A stretch of 64,000 bases of DNA from Bacillus sp. CECT 9360 (GCF_918741275.1 NZ_CAKKNA010000014.1:1-64000), one strand, 5' to 3'; positions 1 to 8,487 are shown, numbered from the stretch's first letter. Translations and numbers: made by a program. The notes: generated by a model not told the origin, from the sequence alone.

Positions 1-90
1 CAGCGAGTAGAAGTAATCAGATTAAATGGGGATAGTTATAGAATTAAACACAGAACTACCATTTTTGGAGAGAAAAGTGTTCAAAATTAA
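1..90 (+). CDS. IstB-like transposition helper ATPase, C-terminal fragment
   Basis: Frame 1 is open from the window edge to the TAA at 88-90 and encodes about 29 residues containing the motif LNGDSYRIKHRTTIF. This resembles the extreme C-terminus of IS21 IstB proteins, where a G-x-SYR-(L/M/I)-K motif closes the AAA+ domain. The ATPase motifs would lie upstream of the window. The call rests on this short motif and on the IS-end-like repeats that follow, so it is moderate. Confidence 0.5.
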   Translation, partial: QRVEVIRLNGDSYRIKHRTTIFGEKSVQN

Positions 91-126
91 TTAGCAAAAA
101 GTGTTCAAAACAACTTGACGGTTACA
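1..126 (+). mobile_element. Right end of an IS21-family insertion sequence (partial)
   Basis: The first 126 bases look like the distal end of an IS21-type element. They hold the C-terminus of an IstB-like ATPase and then two copies of the motif AAAAGTGTTCAAAA (about 73-86 and 97-110), as expected for the multiple terminal repeats of this family. The element probably ends with ..TTGACGGTTACA at 126; IS21 elements end in CA. The left end, istA and most of istB lie outside the window, so neither completeness nor target duplication can be judged. The boundary is inferred. Confidence 0.55.
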
Positions 127-594
127 CCTTATCGCGAAACCGAATTACTTGCTGGAACAGAAGATGTTTTAGATGCTTCTCGTGCAGGTGATACTACAGG
201 AACTGAAAGTGATGTTGCACGTATTCTGCTTCGATCTGCATTAAAAGTTGTACCACTAACCAAGGTTGCTGAAATAAATGGCAAATTCGTATATGAAGTT
301 CGTTACGATTACAAGATCTTTCCTATGGGACAAGACTTGTATGAATTTCAAATTCGCCTACCATTTGATGGCACTCAAATGCAAGCGGGGAGTGAAGTTA
401 AGCTTACTGTGTTAACTCCATTCGGTACTCAAGTCGATCAAAACGAAACTAAAGGAATCGATGAAAATGGTGCCGAAATTCAAGAAGTTATTCAACAACT
501 TACTAATAGTGGACGAGCTGCAACAACATTCCAATACAAACTAGATCCTCTGTTTAAAGTACGTTATCAATACACTACAGGTCTATATCAATAA
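127..594 (+). pseudogene. Unknown protein, 5' end removed by the IS insertion
   Basis: From 127 an open frame continues to the TAA at 592-594 (about 155 residues). The only available start, a TTG at 115, lies inside the IS end and has no ribosome binding site, so the native 5' end has been replaced. The protein is acidic and soluble, with no membrane segment, and ends in a conserved-looking stretch (KLDPLFKVRYQY). I do not recognise a function. It is followed at once by a strong terminator, so it was the last gene of its transcript. Confidence 0.5.
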
Positions 595-595
595 A

Positions 596-637
596 AACAA
601 AGGACAAATAGTTAATGCTATTTGTCCTTTGTTTTAT
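596..637 (+). terminator. Rho-independent terminator
   Basis: A perfect 16-bp stem (596-611 with 618-633) and a 6-base loop is followed by a T-rich tract. It ends the transcript of the truncated gene just upstream. The 157 bases from here to 795 hold only a small hairpin (757-764 with 775-782) below the next, opposite gene. Confidence 0.85.
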
Positions 638-794
638 AAAGATGGTTTCCTTCTTATCTCAACTTAAATTTGATTTAAGTTTTTTACTTTCTACTTCATT
701 ACAATCCACTCTTACAAAAACTTCTATACTATACATAAATGCTTTATGACGCAAATAACCGCTTATCAATTGACAAGCGGTTCACTTTATAAAT

Positions 795-1253
795 TTAATT
801 GTTAAGAATGAAATCCTTTAAGTTATCAACGTTATCTTCCATTGCCCAATAGAAAAGACATTTTCCGTTGCTTCTTTCTGTCCAAAGTTCACCAATTGCT
901 TTTTTCTCTTTCTCGTCTGGGTCGCTTGCATAGATTGCACCTTTGTACTCAACAACTAGGATACGACCATCATTTAGTTCAGCAACAAAGTCTGGATAAA
1001 ACTTTCCGTTAGATCTTTGTAACCAAAAACTTCTACTTGGATCATGTTCAAGGTTTCTAACCCAATGTTTAACTTCGGATAAAGAATCGATTACTTTTGC
1101 ACAGTACAGTTCTTCACCTGTCGATTTCAATTCTCCAACGTGTTTATAGTAATGTTTATTAAATTCATAATTGCCGTCATATGCCAATCTGAAAGGATAG
1201 ACTTCTTCATGATAAGTTAAGGCGTATTCAATACATTTTGTCCAAATTATCAT
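795..1253 (-). pseudogene. Type III restriction enzyme Res subunit, C-terminal remnant
   Basis: This 152-residue frame resembles only the C-terminal nuclease part of type III Res subunits. It contains a PD-(D/E)XK signature: FYPDFVAELNDG (Asp), then VVEYKG (Glu-x-Lys), then a GELWTERSNGKCLF tail. Full Res proteins are about 900-1000 residues with a DEAD/DEAH helicase first. Upstream the frame closes within five codons (TAA at 1266-1268), there is no good ribosome binding site, and no helicase or mod methyltransferase is present. It is therefore a deletion remnant that cannot restrict DNA by itself. The motifs are seen; the family is inferred. Confidence 0.65.
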
Positions 1254-1358
1254 ACCATGATTTAATTATTTTTTTATGATAATCTATCAACTCATTATGT
1301 ATCTTTATAAGCATCTAGTTAATATGATTGATAAGGGAAAAATGATCCTCCTATGCAA

Positions 1359-1388
1359 AAAGATGAGAATTCAAACATTCTCATCTTT
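1359..1388 (-). terminator. Terminator of the AbiV-region transcript
   Basis: A 12-bp stem (1359-1370 with 1377-1388) around a 6-base loop is followed on the minus strand by a short T-run. It lies just downstream of the broken gene ending at 1410 and probably ends the three-gene minus-strand transcript starting near 4002. Confidence 0.65.
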
Positions 1389-1409
1389 ATTATTAAGAAA
1401 CTTATTTAG

Positions 1410-2529
1410 TTAACTTCTTGCTTGCTTTGCTGCTTCCAGATGCCCTTCTTTATTTACATTTACAATAATGTGATAAATTCTAAATTCTTTATCATTATCT
1501 GGATCTACATGAGATGAAACAAAGGTATTGTTAAAATCCTCCAGTTCACCAAAATGTTTGGTTTTAAATTTGGCTTCACCCTTATGAACAACTTCTAACT
1601 CATCAATGATTTTCTTCATCTTTTCTTTTAAACTTGAGAATGAAATATCCCTATTAAGAATAATTGTAAATCCAAAATTTGAGCCATAGATCATATAACC
1701 TAATAATTGCTTAAGTTGGGAATTATATTTCCCCCATTTTTTTACTTCTCCAACAGCTATTACATTCTTTATGTCATTTTTATAGTTGGAGATATATAAG
1801 TCTATTTCACCTTGTTTGACATTAGCGAATCCACCAGGTCTCTCTCTTTCAATGACAATATTATAATGTTTTAAGCTTGATTCGAGGAGATTTCTTAACT
1901 CATCACTGAAATCGGTTTCTTCAGTTTTCATTAATTTAAAAGGATTATTTTCAATTAATTTAATTGCACTATTTATTTCCTTGATTATTAACTCTTCTTC
2001 TTCATTATATTCATATTGTCCATTGTATTCTTTAAACTCTATGTATTTGGATAATATTAATGTGCATTGTTTTCTTATCTCGTTACATGCATAATTATAA
2101 TCTTTCCTGCTAGGATCTTTTATTATCTGAATAAAATCCTCGTTAGCCGAACTCCTAAAATGGACCTGTTTAACGCTTCTGTGAGAGTAATTGTCTCTAA
2201 TTTTTTGTTTCCTATTGCTTTTTCAGGGACATCAAACACAGTCGGTTTATTTTTTTCCAAATATGTACCGAATCCATTTTCCTTTGGTGGCATGTGTTTT
2301 AATTGTTTTCGTGCTTCAATGTACAATTTAACATCTTTAAAAATTAGAGATTCATGCTGTTCAGTCAATATGTATTTTAATAATATTTCAATCCCATGAT
2401 TAAGATATATAATTGCATCTTTGAGAAGGTGATATGAATTTTGTCGATGCAGTTCTTTGAATCTTTTAAGTGAAACTTGTGTCTTTTTTTTAATGAGTCT
2501 ATGCCATTATCCAGCAATGTAAATTCCAA
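1410..2529 (-). pseudogene. Uncharacterised nuclease-like gene with two reading-frame breaks
   Basis: A coding region of about 370 codons starts at TTG 2529 behind GGAGG (2537-2541) and breaks twice. The first break is at an A8 run (2484-2491), where nine As would keep the frame open. The second is near 2155-2165, between TLTEALNRS and FRSSANEDF. The N-terminal part (HLLKDAIIYLNHGIEILLKY) is helical and resembles HEPN-like proteins of defence loci. The C-terminal part has a possible PD-(D/E)XK core: GEIDLYI followed by AVGEVKKW. It starts 16 bases after the AbiV gene and ends at a terminator. The second break could be a frameshift or a deletion joining two genes. Function is unknown. Confidence 0.55.
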
Positions 2530-2545
2530 TTCAAACCCTCCGTAA

Positions 2546-3133
2546 TTATTTAATTAACCCAGCTTCTTTAAACATTGCCCGCTTTAATTTTGCACCTTCA
2601 TGATCCAAGGATTTTTTCATACCACCTCTTATATGAAAACCTGGAAGTGCAAAGATATCAAACATACCTTCAACTAATTGTAGGAGTTCTTTTGCTGTAT
2701 GCTTTTTTATTTCAATCGAAGGTTTGGTAAATTTATTGTTTTTAATATCTGCGTACAAGCTTGCGTTTTTCATATCGTTAAAATATTTTAGAGTTTGTTC
2801 CAATTTATGAAATTCAAAATCTGGATGTTCTTCTCCTGTTAAATCCAGTATCATTCTAAAGTACATAAAAATCATTTTGTTTTTAGATTCGTGACTGCGT
2901 AAACGCTTATAGAAATGCTTCCAATCATGTGACTCTTTGAAAAAGGAACGAGTAGCTTCTTGATAAATAATTGGAAGTTTTGCAAGCTCTTCGATTGCAA
3001 TTTGTGCTAAGGTATAACTTCTCGCATACTTTTTATTTTCAAATAATAAGCGTGACTCTTCTAGCAGTTCTTTTGCATTTTCATAAACCAATATATAAGC
3101 GTCTTCTAACTTTCCGAATGATAAGGCCGTCAT
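2546..3133 (-). CDS. AbiV-family abortive infection protein
   Basis: A 195-residue protein resembling AbiV, a HEPN-superfamily phage-resistance protein first described in Lactococcus, where it acts after infection by blocking phage translation. The diagnostic region is near the N-terminus: NAKELLEESRLLFENKKYARSY followed by LAQIAIEELAKLP, the repeated A-x-x-L-x-x-x-x-x-Y-A-R pattern plus the conserved Glu-Glu pair. It starts at ATG with a strong GGAGGAAG ribosome binding site. The gene looks intact while its downstream neighbour and the recombinase are broken. It lies 17 bases after a membrane-protein gene, so the two are probably co-translated. The family call is by motif recognition only. 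Confidence 0.7.
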   Translation of the reverse strand: MTALSFGKLEDAYILVYENAKELLEESRLLFENKKYARSYTLAQIAIEELAKLPIIYQEATRSFFKESHDWKHFYKRLRSHESKNKMIFMYFRMILDLTGEEHPDFEFHKLEQTLKYFNDMKNASLYADIKNNKFTKPSIEIKKHTAKELLQLVEGMFDIFALPGFHIRGGMKKSLDHEGAKLKRAMFKEAGLIK

Positions 3134-3150
3134 AATACTTCCTCCATCAT

Positions 3151-4002
3151 CTAAGCTACTTTTGCACTTTTTAATACATAACTAATTTTTATGTCAGCAT
3201 TTTCATCTGCCCAAATTCCATTATGGGTCCATTCTAAATTAAATGTATCTTTAAAATCCCCATATTCCTCTGAAGAATATTTTACTTCTAAGACAAAATT
3301 GAATAATTGTTTATCATTAAATAAGCCAGGGGTATAAGACCTTTTTTGAACAATGTAACATATCCATTGGCTCAATCGTTCCTCTAACCTAAAATGGCTT
3401 TTGGCTTCTGGGTTTAATACCAAAGGTATGCAAGTGCCAATAAACTTTGCTTCGTATTTCTTTTGTAAACTACCGAGATTAACATTATCCTTTAGTACCA
3501 TAAGATGTTTCCTAGATTCCGTTACATTATTAGATAGGTTAGTTATTTGGGATTCTACAAATTTTACCCCCAAGCGCTGTTTATCCTTTTCTAATTCACT
3601 CAATACTTGATCGTAATTGGGTAATGATAGTGTACATTCTATGTTTTTTGCTATAGACCCACCAATATTATTTAACTCTATAAAGACGCTTTGATAGAAA
3701 ACTTCATCAGTTATATCAGTTTTAAATTCAATAGTTTGATGAGGAATATCTATCCTCGGCTTCATTTCAGACACTTTCCTATCATTTTGGTCTTTAAATG
3801 TTAACATTAATGCCAAGTATGTGAAAAAACCTCCAATAAGACCCCCAATGATGTTTCCATATAAAGTAAACCAATCACTAGTTTCACCTCTAGACCAACC
3901 GCTTTCCCACATAAATACGTAGTTAAATATAATGGGTACTACTATTAGTGCTACAATCAGTGTAATAATCACAAACCAAATGTTGAATTTAAAATCTTTC
4001 AA
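3151..4002 (-). CDS. Two-helix membrane protein upstream of AbiV
   Basis: A 283-residue protein with two N-terminal membrane segments (about residues 8-30 and 46-68) separated by a short polar loop (ESGWSRGETSDW). A soluble domain of about 210 residues then probably lies in the cytoplasm, with a helical or coiled stretch near 130-180. The second helix is glycine-rich (GNIIGGLIGGFF), as in oligomerising helices. I do not recognise a named family. It is the first gene of the AbiV transcript, and membrane proteins with a cytoplasmic tail are common in phage-defence loci, but a defence role is inference from neighbours. Confidence 0.55.
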   Translation of the reverse strand: MKDFKFNIWFVIITLIVALIVVPIIFNYVFMWESGWSRGETSDWFTLYGNIIGGLIGGFFTYLALMLTFKDQNDRKVSEMKPRIDIPHQTIEFKTDITDEVFYQSVFIELNNIGGSIAKNIECTLSLPNYDQVLSELEKDKQRLGVKFVESQITNLSNNVTESRKHLMVLKDNVNLGSLQKKYEAKFIGTCIPLVLNPEAKSHFRLEERLSQWICYIVQKRSYTPGLFNDKQLFNFVLEVKYSSEEYGDFKDTFNLEWTHNGIWADENADIKISYVLKSAKVA

Positions 4003-4093
4003 AATACAACCCTCTTTACCTTTTTTGTAACATTATACCAAAAAAAATTTAATAGAGTACAAAATAAAAAACAGCTACATAATGCAGCTCTAG

Positions 4094-5562
4094 TTATTTA
4101 TTAAAAATAATATTTAATTTTGGCTCATTTCCATCAAAGCCATATGTCCATTCGATTTTTTCAATGATGTAATGTAAAGCTCTGTTGATTTCTTCATCTG
4201 TTAATCCTTCTCCATCAAGACATTGCCAATGACCAAGTAGGTAATCAATCCGCTCTTTCAATTCACATAAACCCTCCATCTTGTTTTTAGGAGTTTCCAT
4301 CTCCAGTTGTGCCAATTCGAGTTTCAATTCCTCAAGTTGTTCATATCGATTGACTTTGCGTTCACGATACTGCTTTAGGTTGATTTCACTTTCCTCAAAC
4401 AGTATCTCAATATTCTCAAGTGCACCTTCAGCTTTGCGTATTTGGGTTTCTAGCTGTTTCTTTTTATATTCCGTATAGTGCTATTCCCTGTCGTTTCTAC
4501 GTCACTAATCAACGCTAGCACGTCTTGGCGATAGGTTGCTACATGTTCCTTGATATGCTTTAAGATTGGTTCGTACAGATATGACCTGTTGTAGCAACCT
4601 TGGCATATTTTCAAATACAGTTTGTTTAGCTTTGTCATCTGAACACCCTGTACTTTTCCGCAGTTTCCACAGTATATGAGCTTTGAAGTCGGATAAGTTT
4701 TAACATCACTTCGCTTCCTAGAGAATGAATACGTATTTACAATCTTATTGGCTTTTTTCCAAGTTTCCTCGTCAATGATTGGATCATGAGCATTCTCCAC
4801 AATAATCCACTGGTCTTTAGGTCGCTTTACTTCACCATGCTTGCCGATAATACGATTATTAATAATCGTACCTTTATACGCTTCATTGTTTACAATTCGT
4901 AAAATTGAATTGAAATGAAACTTGCCACCTGTACGAGTTTTAACACCCATCATGTTAAGTTCCTGATATGCTTCAGATACCGTTTTACCATTTATGATTG
5001 AGTTGTAGATGAATTTTACATGATTCGCTTGGTTGTTCGGCTCAAGTTTCTTAGTTTTGGGATTCTTGCTGTACCCAAGTGGAGGAATACCGTTAGTCCA
5101 TTGTCCTTGTTTACTGGCAAAATGCTTTCCCCTTTGCATTCTCTTAAGAATTTGTTTGTACTCTTGAGATGCAACGAGGGCTTGTATTCCGAGGAGCAAA
5201 CTGTCTTCATCTTTGTATGGATCATAAATTTTAGTAGGTGTAACGATGTATGTTCCTGTAAGAAATAAATCTCTTTTTATTTTAGCAGCACCATAATCGT
5301 CTCTTGATAGCCGGGCTGTATCCATGACTACCACAGCATCAAAACTGTTTTCCATTACTCGTTCTAATAACCTCAGCAACTCTTTACGCTGTTCAATGGT
5401 CTTGCTTGAGGCTATTTCTTCAAAAATTTCGTAAGACCAGCCATTTTGTTTGCACATTTCCGTTAAGGTGTATCTGTGACTTGCCAATATTTCTTCGATA
5501 CCTTAATTTTCTTCGTCTCGTGATAATCGCAAATAGATTGCCACGTGCTTAATTTCTGACAT
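4094..5562 (-). pseudogene. Large serine recombinase, inactivated
   Basis: The gene starts at ATG 5560-5562 behind AAGGTGA and encodes the resolvase N-terminus MSEIKHVAIYLRLSRDEE, with the catalytic serine in LRLS. An in-frame TAA at 5503-5505 then interrupts it; the frame continues through the catalytic domain (MDTARLSRDDYGAAKI), the recombinase domain (NNEAYKGTIINNR) and a zinc ribbon (CGNCGK, CQGC). A second break near 4480 shifts the frame before the C-terminal coiled coil and end at 4094. Members are phage or mobile-element integrases acting on short att sites. It lies at the edge of the element interrupting comGA, where an integrase is expected. Two separate defects make it unlikely to work. 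Confidence 0.8.
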
Positions 5563-5692
5563 AATTGAACTCACCTTCCCGATTCATTAGCAATATTCCA
5601 TGGCAAGATTGTATTGATAATAAAAGGAAAGTATAAACTTTATTTGATGAGTTTCAATTATAAGACGGATTATCACCAGTGACAGGTCTAGT
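5563..5692. other. Element-chromosome junction (attachment site)
   Basis: ComGA homology ends in the codons for GPT at about 5690-5698, and the serine recombinase begins at 5562. The 130 bases between them hold no gene. The junction contains two ACCAGT copies (5675-5680 and 5696-5701 region) around a GTCTAGTC core. Which dinucleotide is the crossover cannot be told without the other end of the element or an uninterrupted relative. Confidence 0.5.
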
Positions 5693-6127
5693 CGGACCAG
5701 TAAATATGATCATCCCGTGGGAATGCTTTAGGAGCGCCAGTAACTTGTTTGCGGTATTGCTAAACAGGGACAGTTGTTCCAAAGGAAGGATGTTCTGCTG
5801 TGGGATCAAGCGGATCACGAGGCTTTCTGAAAAAGTTGCGGGAAGCGTGGATAAACGCAGGCCGATGGTTTTGTCATCAATCTTCATCGTAATGGAGCCG
5901 CTTTGCGGGCGTCTCTTTTCACCGATATCCATTGATGCGAGAAATTTAAGATGGGAGATCATTCTTTCTGATTCGTCCTGGGTAATCATGTCTTGCGGGC
6001 AGAGTTTGTTATCAATGCGGAACTGTACGAGGGGGCCTTCTTTTCTGGGCAGGATGTGGATGTCTGATGCAGCGAGCCGGACTGCATGCGTAAGGATTCT
6101 TTCTGCCGTTTTTTCAATCGATTCCAA
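5654..6127 (-). pseudogene. comGA: ComGA competence ATPase, truncated at Walker A
   Basis: Residues 1 to about 146 match ComGA, the traffic ATPase that assembles the competence pseudopilus. The N-terminal domain and the stretch LLKHSHGMIIFTGPT before Walker A are clear. The expected GPTGSGKTTT then stops after GPT and runs into 11 unrelated residues (RPVTGDNPSYN) and a stop. The P-loop and the whole ATPase domain are missing. The start is TTG at 6127, about ten bases after GGAGGTGAG. The 3' part of comGA and the rest of the comG operon would be on the far side of the element, before position 1. This truncated product cannot hydrolyse ATP. Confidence 0.9.
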
Positions 6128-6228
6128 CCATATCTCACCTCCAAATCTGTTTGCATAATGAATTCGACTTTATTTTAGGTTTTCCTTCTTCATTTTGCAA
6201 AAAAGTATAAAAATTTCTGATTATTCAT

Positions 6229-6241
6229 TTCACAATGTGAA
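6229..6241. promoter_or_regulatory. Candidate operator palindrome upstream of the HTH regulator
   Basis: TTCACAATGTGAA is a perfect 6-1-6 palindrome, with a half-site-like CTCACATT following at 6246-6253. It lies between the divergent comGA and HTH-regulator genes, just upstream of a -10-like TATAAT (6273-6278). It is a candidate site for the regulator encoded at 6313 or for a competence-gene regulator; binding is inferred only. Confidence 0.35.
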
Positions 6242-6312
6242 CTTTCTCACATTCCCCTCATTTCCACTGTTTTATAATGAAAAATATAAGCCATACTATG
6301 AGGTGAAAAAGG

Positions 6313-7014
6313 ATGGACCAAACATTACGAATAACCAATGTATTATCTGATCCGACACGATATTATATTTATCAGCATATTACCAACCTTCATCAGGAGG
6401 TGACCGTCCAGGATATCGCTGATTCATTTGCGATTCATCCAAACGTTGCGAGGCTCCATCTCTCGAAGCTTGAAGATGTGGAAATGCTGATTTCTGAAAC
6501 AAAGAAAACAGGAAAAGGCGGGCGTCCGGGCAGGCTCTATCGTTTGTCTGACGAGCTCATACAGCTCCACTTCCCGTTCCGCGACTATCAGTTATTATCA
6601 AAAATTGCGATTCAGACAATGCTTACACTTGGTGAAACAGGAAAACAAGCACTGTATCAGACAGGCAAGCAGTTTGGACGGGAGTTGGCAGCCGGGCAGC
6701 TGACTGCCGGCACGAAGGCCAATGGCGATTTTTCATTCGAAGAAAGATTGAATATGCTGAAAAGCGCAGCCACGCTCGCTGGATTCTATCCGGAATTGAA
6801 TGTGAATGACGATCAATCGAAAATTTATTTTCAAATCTTCAATTGTCCATTCAAGGAAGTGGCATTACAGGAGACCGAAGCCATTTGCACGATACATGTC
6901 GCTTTTTTAAAGGGACTGTTTGAATCCTTGTTTGATTCTGTCGAACTTGTGGAAAAGGAAAATATGCTTTCCGGGTGCGAATCCTGCTCATATCAGGCAA
7001 TCCTCACTCAGTAG
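6313..7014 (+). CDS. ArsR-like HTH regulator with Cys-rich C-terminal domain
   Basis: A 233-residue regulator with a winged helix-turn-helix at residues 8-70 (LSDPTRYYIYQHI; VQDIADSFAIHPNVARLHLSKL; wing GGRPGRLYRL). The C-terminal sensor domain has four spaced cysteines: NCPF near 181, AIC near 195, and GCESC near 224-227. The C-x(12-13)-C-x(n)-C-x2-C layout recalls SufR-type iron-sulfur regulators, so a metal or Fe-S cofactor is possible. The start at 6313 has a good ribosome binding site (GAGGTG). The gene is divergent from comGA and monocistronic or read with yqgY. Target genes are unknown. Confidence 0.7.
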   Translation: MDQTLRITNVLSDPTRYYIYQHITNLHQEVTVQDIADSFAIHPNVARLHLSKLEDVEMLISETKKTGKGGRPGRLYRLSDELIQLHFPFRDYQLLSKIAIQTMLTLGETGKQALYQTGKQFGRELAAGQLTAGTKANGDFSFEERLNMLKSAATLAGFYPELNVNDDQSKIYFQIFNCPFKEVALQETEAICTIHVAFLKGLFESLFDSVELVEKENMLSGCESCSYQAILTQ

Positions 7015-7094
7015 AATCAAACAGGGGCTTTACATCTTATTACCATCTCATTTATAATTTAGGAGGAACATGATGGGACAAAGGGGGGATACAG

Positions 7095-7343
7095 ATGGAG
7101 CGTATGTACAGGGTTATGGGTTTTTGGACAGGTATCATGGCTATTATGTTTTATCTTGGTGATATGAATACGACAGCATTACTTTTCGTTGGGCAAACCG
7201 TATTCTTTATTCTTTTAAGTTATTTGAAATTATCTGAACGTATGTATATCTATGTATTCGGCGCATACTTAACCATTTTCTTTGCCGGATTTACCTACTG
7301 GACTACATTTATGATGGTTCCAGGTGCCGCTACCGGTCATTAA
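7095..7343 (+). CDS. yqgY: DUF2626 small membrane protein YqgY
   Basis: An 82-residue protein made of three hydrophobic segments (about 5-23, 27-43, 50-72) separated by single charged turns, with MERMYRVMGFWTG at the start. This matches the DUF2626 family (B. subtilis YqgY, about the same length) and sits at the syntenic position. The family is restricted to Bacillales and has no established function. The start follows AAGGGGGGATACAG. A bidirectional terminator follows directly. Confidence 0.85.
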   Translation: MERMYRVMGFWTGIMAIMFYLGDMNTTALLFVGQTVFFILLSYLKLSERMYIYVFGAYLTIFFAGFTYWTTFMMVPGAATGH

Positions 7344-7354
7344 TAAGCGTACAT

Positions 7355-7385
7355 AAAACCCATGAAATTAAATTTCATGGGTTTT
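7355..7385. terminator. Bidirectional terminator
   Basis: A perfect 15-bp stem (7355-7369 with 7371-7385) has A-rich and T-rich flanks on both sides and separates the convergent yqgY and methyltransferase genes. The minus-strand gene's stop codon (7375-7377) lies inside the hairpin. Confidence 0.85.
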
Positions 7386-8487
7386 CTTTTTCCCCGGGAA
7401 ATAAAGTTTGATCAGCGGGGAGCCCTTTCGACTGCAGCAGCACCCGAAAATAAGAGCTGATTCCTCCAGAAACGATGAGGCTCCTGATCGCCCTATTCCG
7501 TTTTGCGGTTTCTGAAAAGGGGTTGGGATCATCGTGATCCTGCAGTTCGTTCAGTATGCCCGCCCGTAACAGAAATTCCTGCTGTCCGATTAGAGCTTCA
7601 TGTTTCAAACCGAACACCGTACCATAGTGGATCAAAGCATCAAAGTGAATATGCGTGGTAATATCCATTTTTCCCGGATAAGACAATACATTTTCAATCA
7701 TCTGATGCTTATGGTAGCCTCTAAGACTACCCTTCCTATGGACAGGCTCTCGCCATTCTTCATTCCTGTAGCCGTAATCAATGGAAACAAGAAAGCCTTT
7801 TTGTAAATGTCCGGCTATTGATTGCAAATAAGCAACCATTTCCAGAGGCACCTCGAATCGCTGTCCCTCAACAAGTGAAACATCTTGCTCGTGTAAAAAG
7901 CGAAGGATTTCTTGATTCTCAAGCGGCTCTATAACTTCCACAAACTGTCCAGCTTTCTCCGTTATCATCACTTCAAACAAAAGCCCGTGTTTTTTCTCCA
8001 CTATATGGACGGGCAATGCGTCAAATAGTTCATTCGAAAATATGATTCCCTCAATAATAGGCAGGTCTTCCAGCGAGTCTATAAAATGTATATCTTTAAA
8101 GGCCGACAATGTCTCCCTTTGTTTTTCCCTTTGAAAAGGGCTGACATCAAGGATGAAATATTGCAGCCTGTCAAACATATCTGGTTCATGATTTCTTATG
8201 TAGGTAAGGATCGAGTCGGCAAGTCTCCCGGTTCCTCCGCCGATTTCACATAGGACCGGGGGCAGGCCGGATTCAGTAATGATATGCAAAATCCACTTGG
8301 CAAGCGTGCGGCCGAACACATCAGACAAATTGCTTGTTGTGTAAAAATCACCCTGCTTACCGATTTTTTCTCTGTCCCCCATATAATAGCCCAGCTTTGG
8401 TGTATAAAGGACGGTGCTCATAAATTCACTGTAAGTCATTTTCCGATCAGGCTTTTGATTCAATAAATCGATTATGAATTTTTCCAT
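7375..8487 (-). CDS. MidA-family SAM-dependent methyltransferase (COG1565)
   Basis: A 370-residue protein of the MidA/NDUFAF7 family. The N-terminal signature is clear (FMSTVLYTPKLGYYMG and GKQGDFYTTSNLSDVFG), followed by SAM-binding motif I (CEIGGGTGRLADSIL, about residues 80-94) and the later IDYGYR block. Eukaryotic members methylate an arginine of a complex I subunit; the bacterial substrate is not known. It lies 33 bases after yqgX on the same strand, so the two probably form one transcript. The start ATG has a GCGGGG ribosome binding site. Confidence 0.8.
   Translation of the reverse strand: MEKFIIDLLNQKPDRKMTYSEFMSTVLYTPKLGYYMGDREKIGKQGDFYTTSNLSDVFGRTLAKWILHIITESGLPPVLCEIGGGTGRLADSILTYIRNHEPDMFDRLQYFILDVSPFQREKQRETLSAFKDIHFIDSLEDLPIIEGIIFSNELFDALPVHIVEKKHGLLFEVMITEKAGQFVEVIEPLENQEILRFLHEQDVSLVEGQRFEVPLEMVAYLQSIAGHLQKGFLVSIDYGYRNEEWREPVHRKGSLRGYHKHQMIENVLSYPGKMDITTHIHFDALIHYGTVFGLKHEALIGQQEFLLRAGILNELQDHDDPNPFSETAKRNRAIRSLIVSGGISSYFRVLLQSKGLPADQTLFPGEKENP

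Noticed and set aside
2067..2399. Plus-strand open frame of 110 codons
   Set aside because: It is the antisense shadow of the broken gene at 1410-2529 and shows no ribosome binding site.
4281..4478. Ser/Cys-rich 65-codon frame
   Set aside because: Antisense of the recombinase coiled coil; such Ser/Cys-rich frames are typical shadows of Glu/Lys-rich helices.
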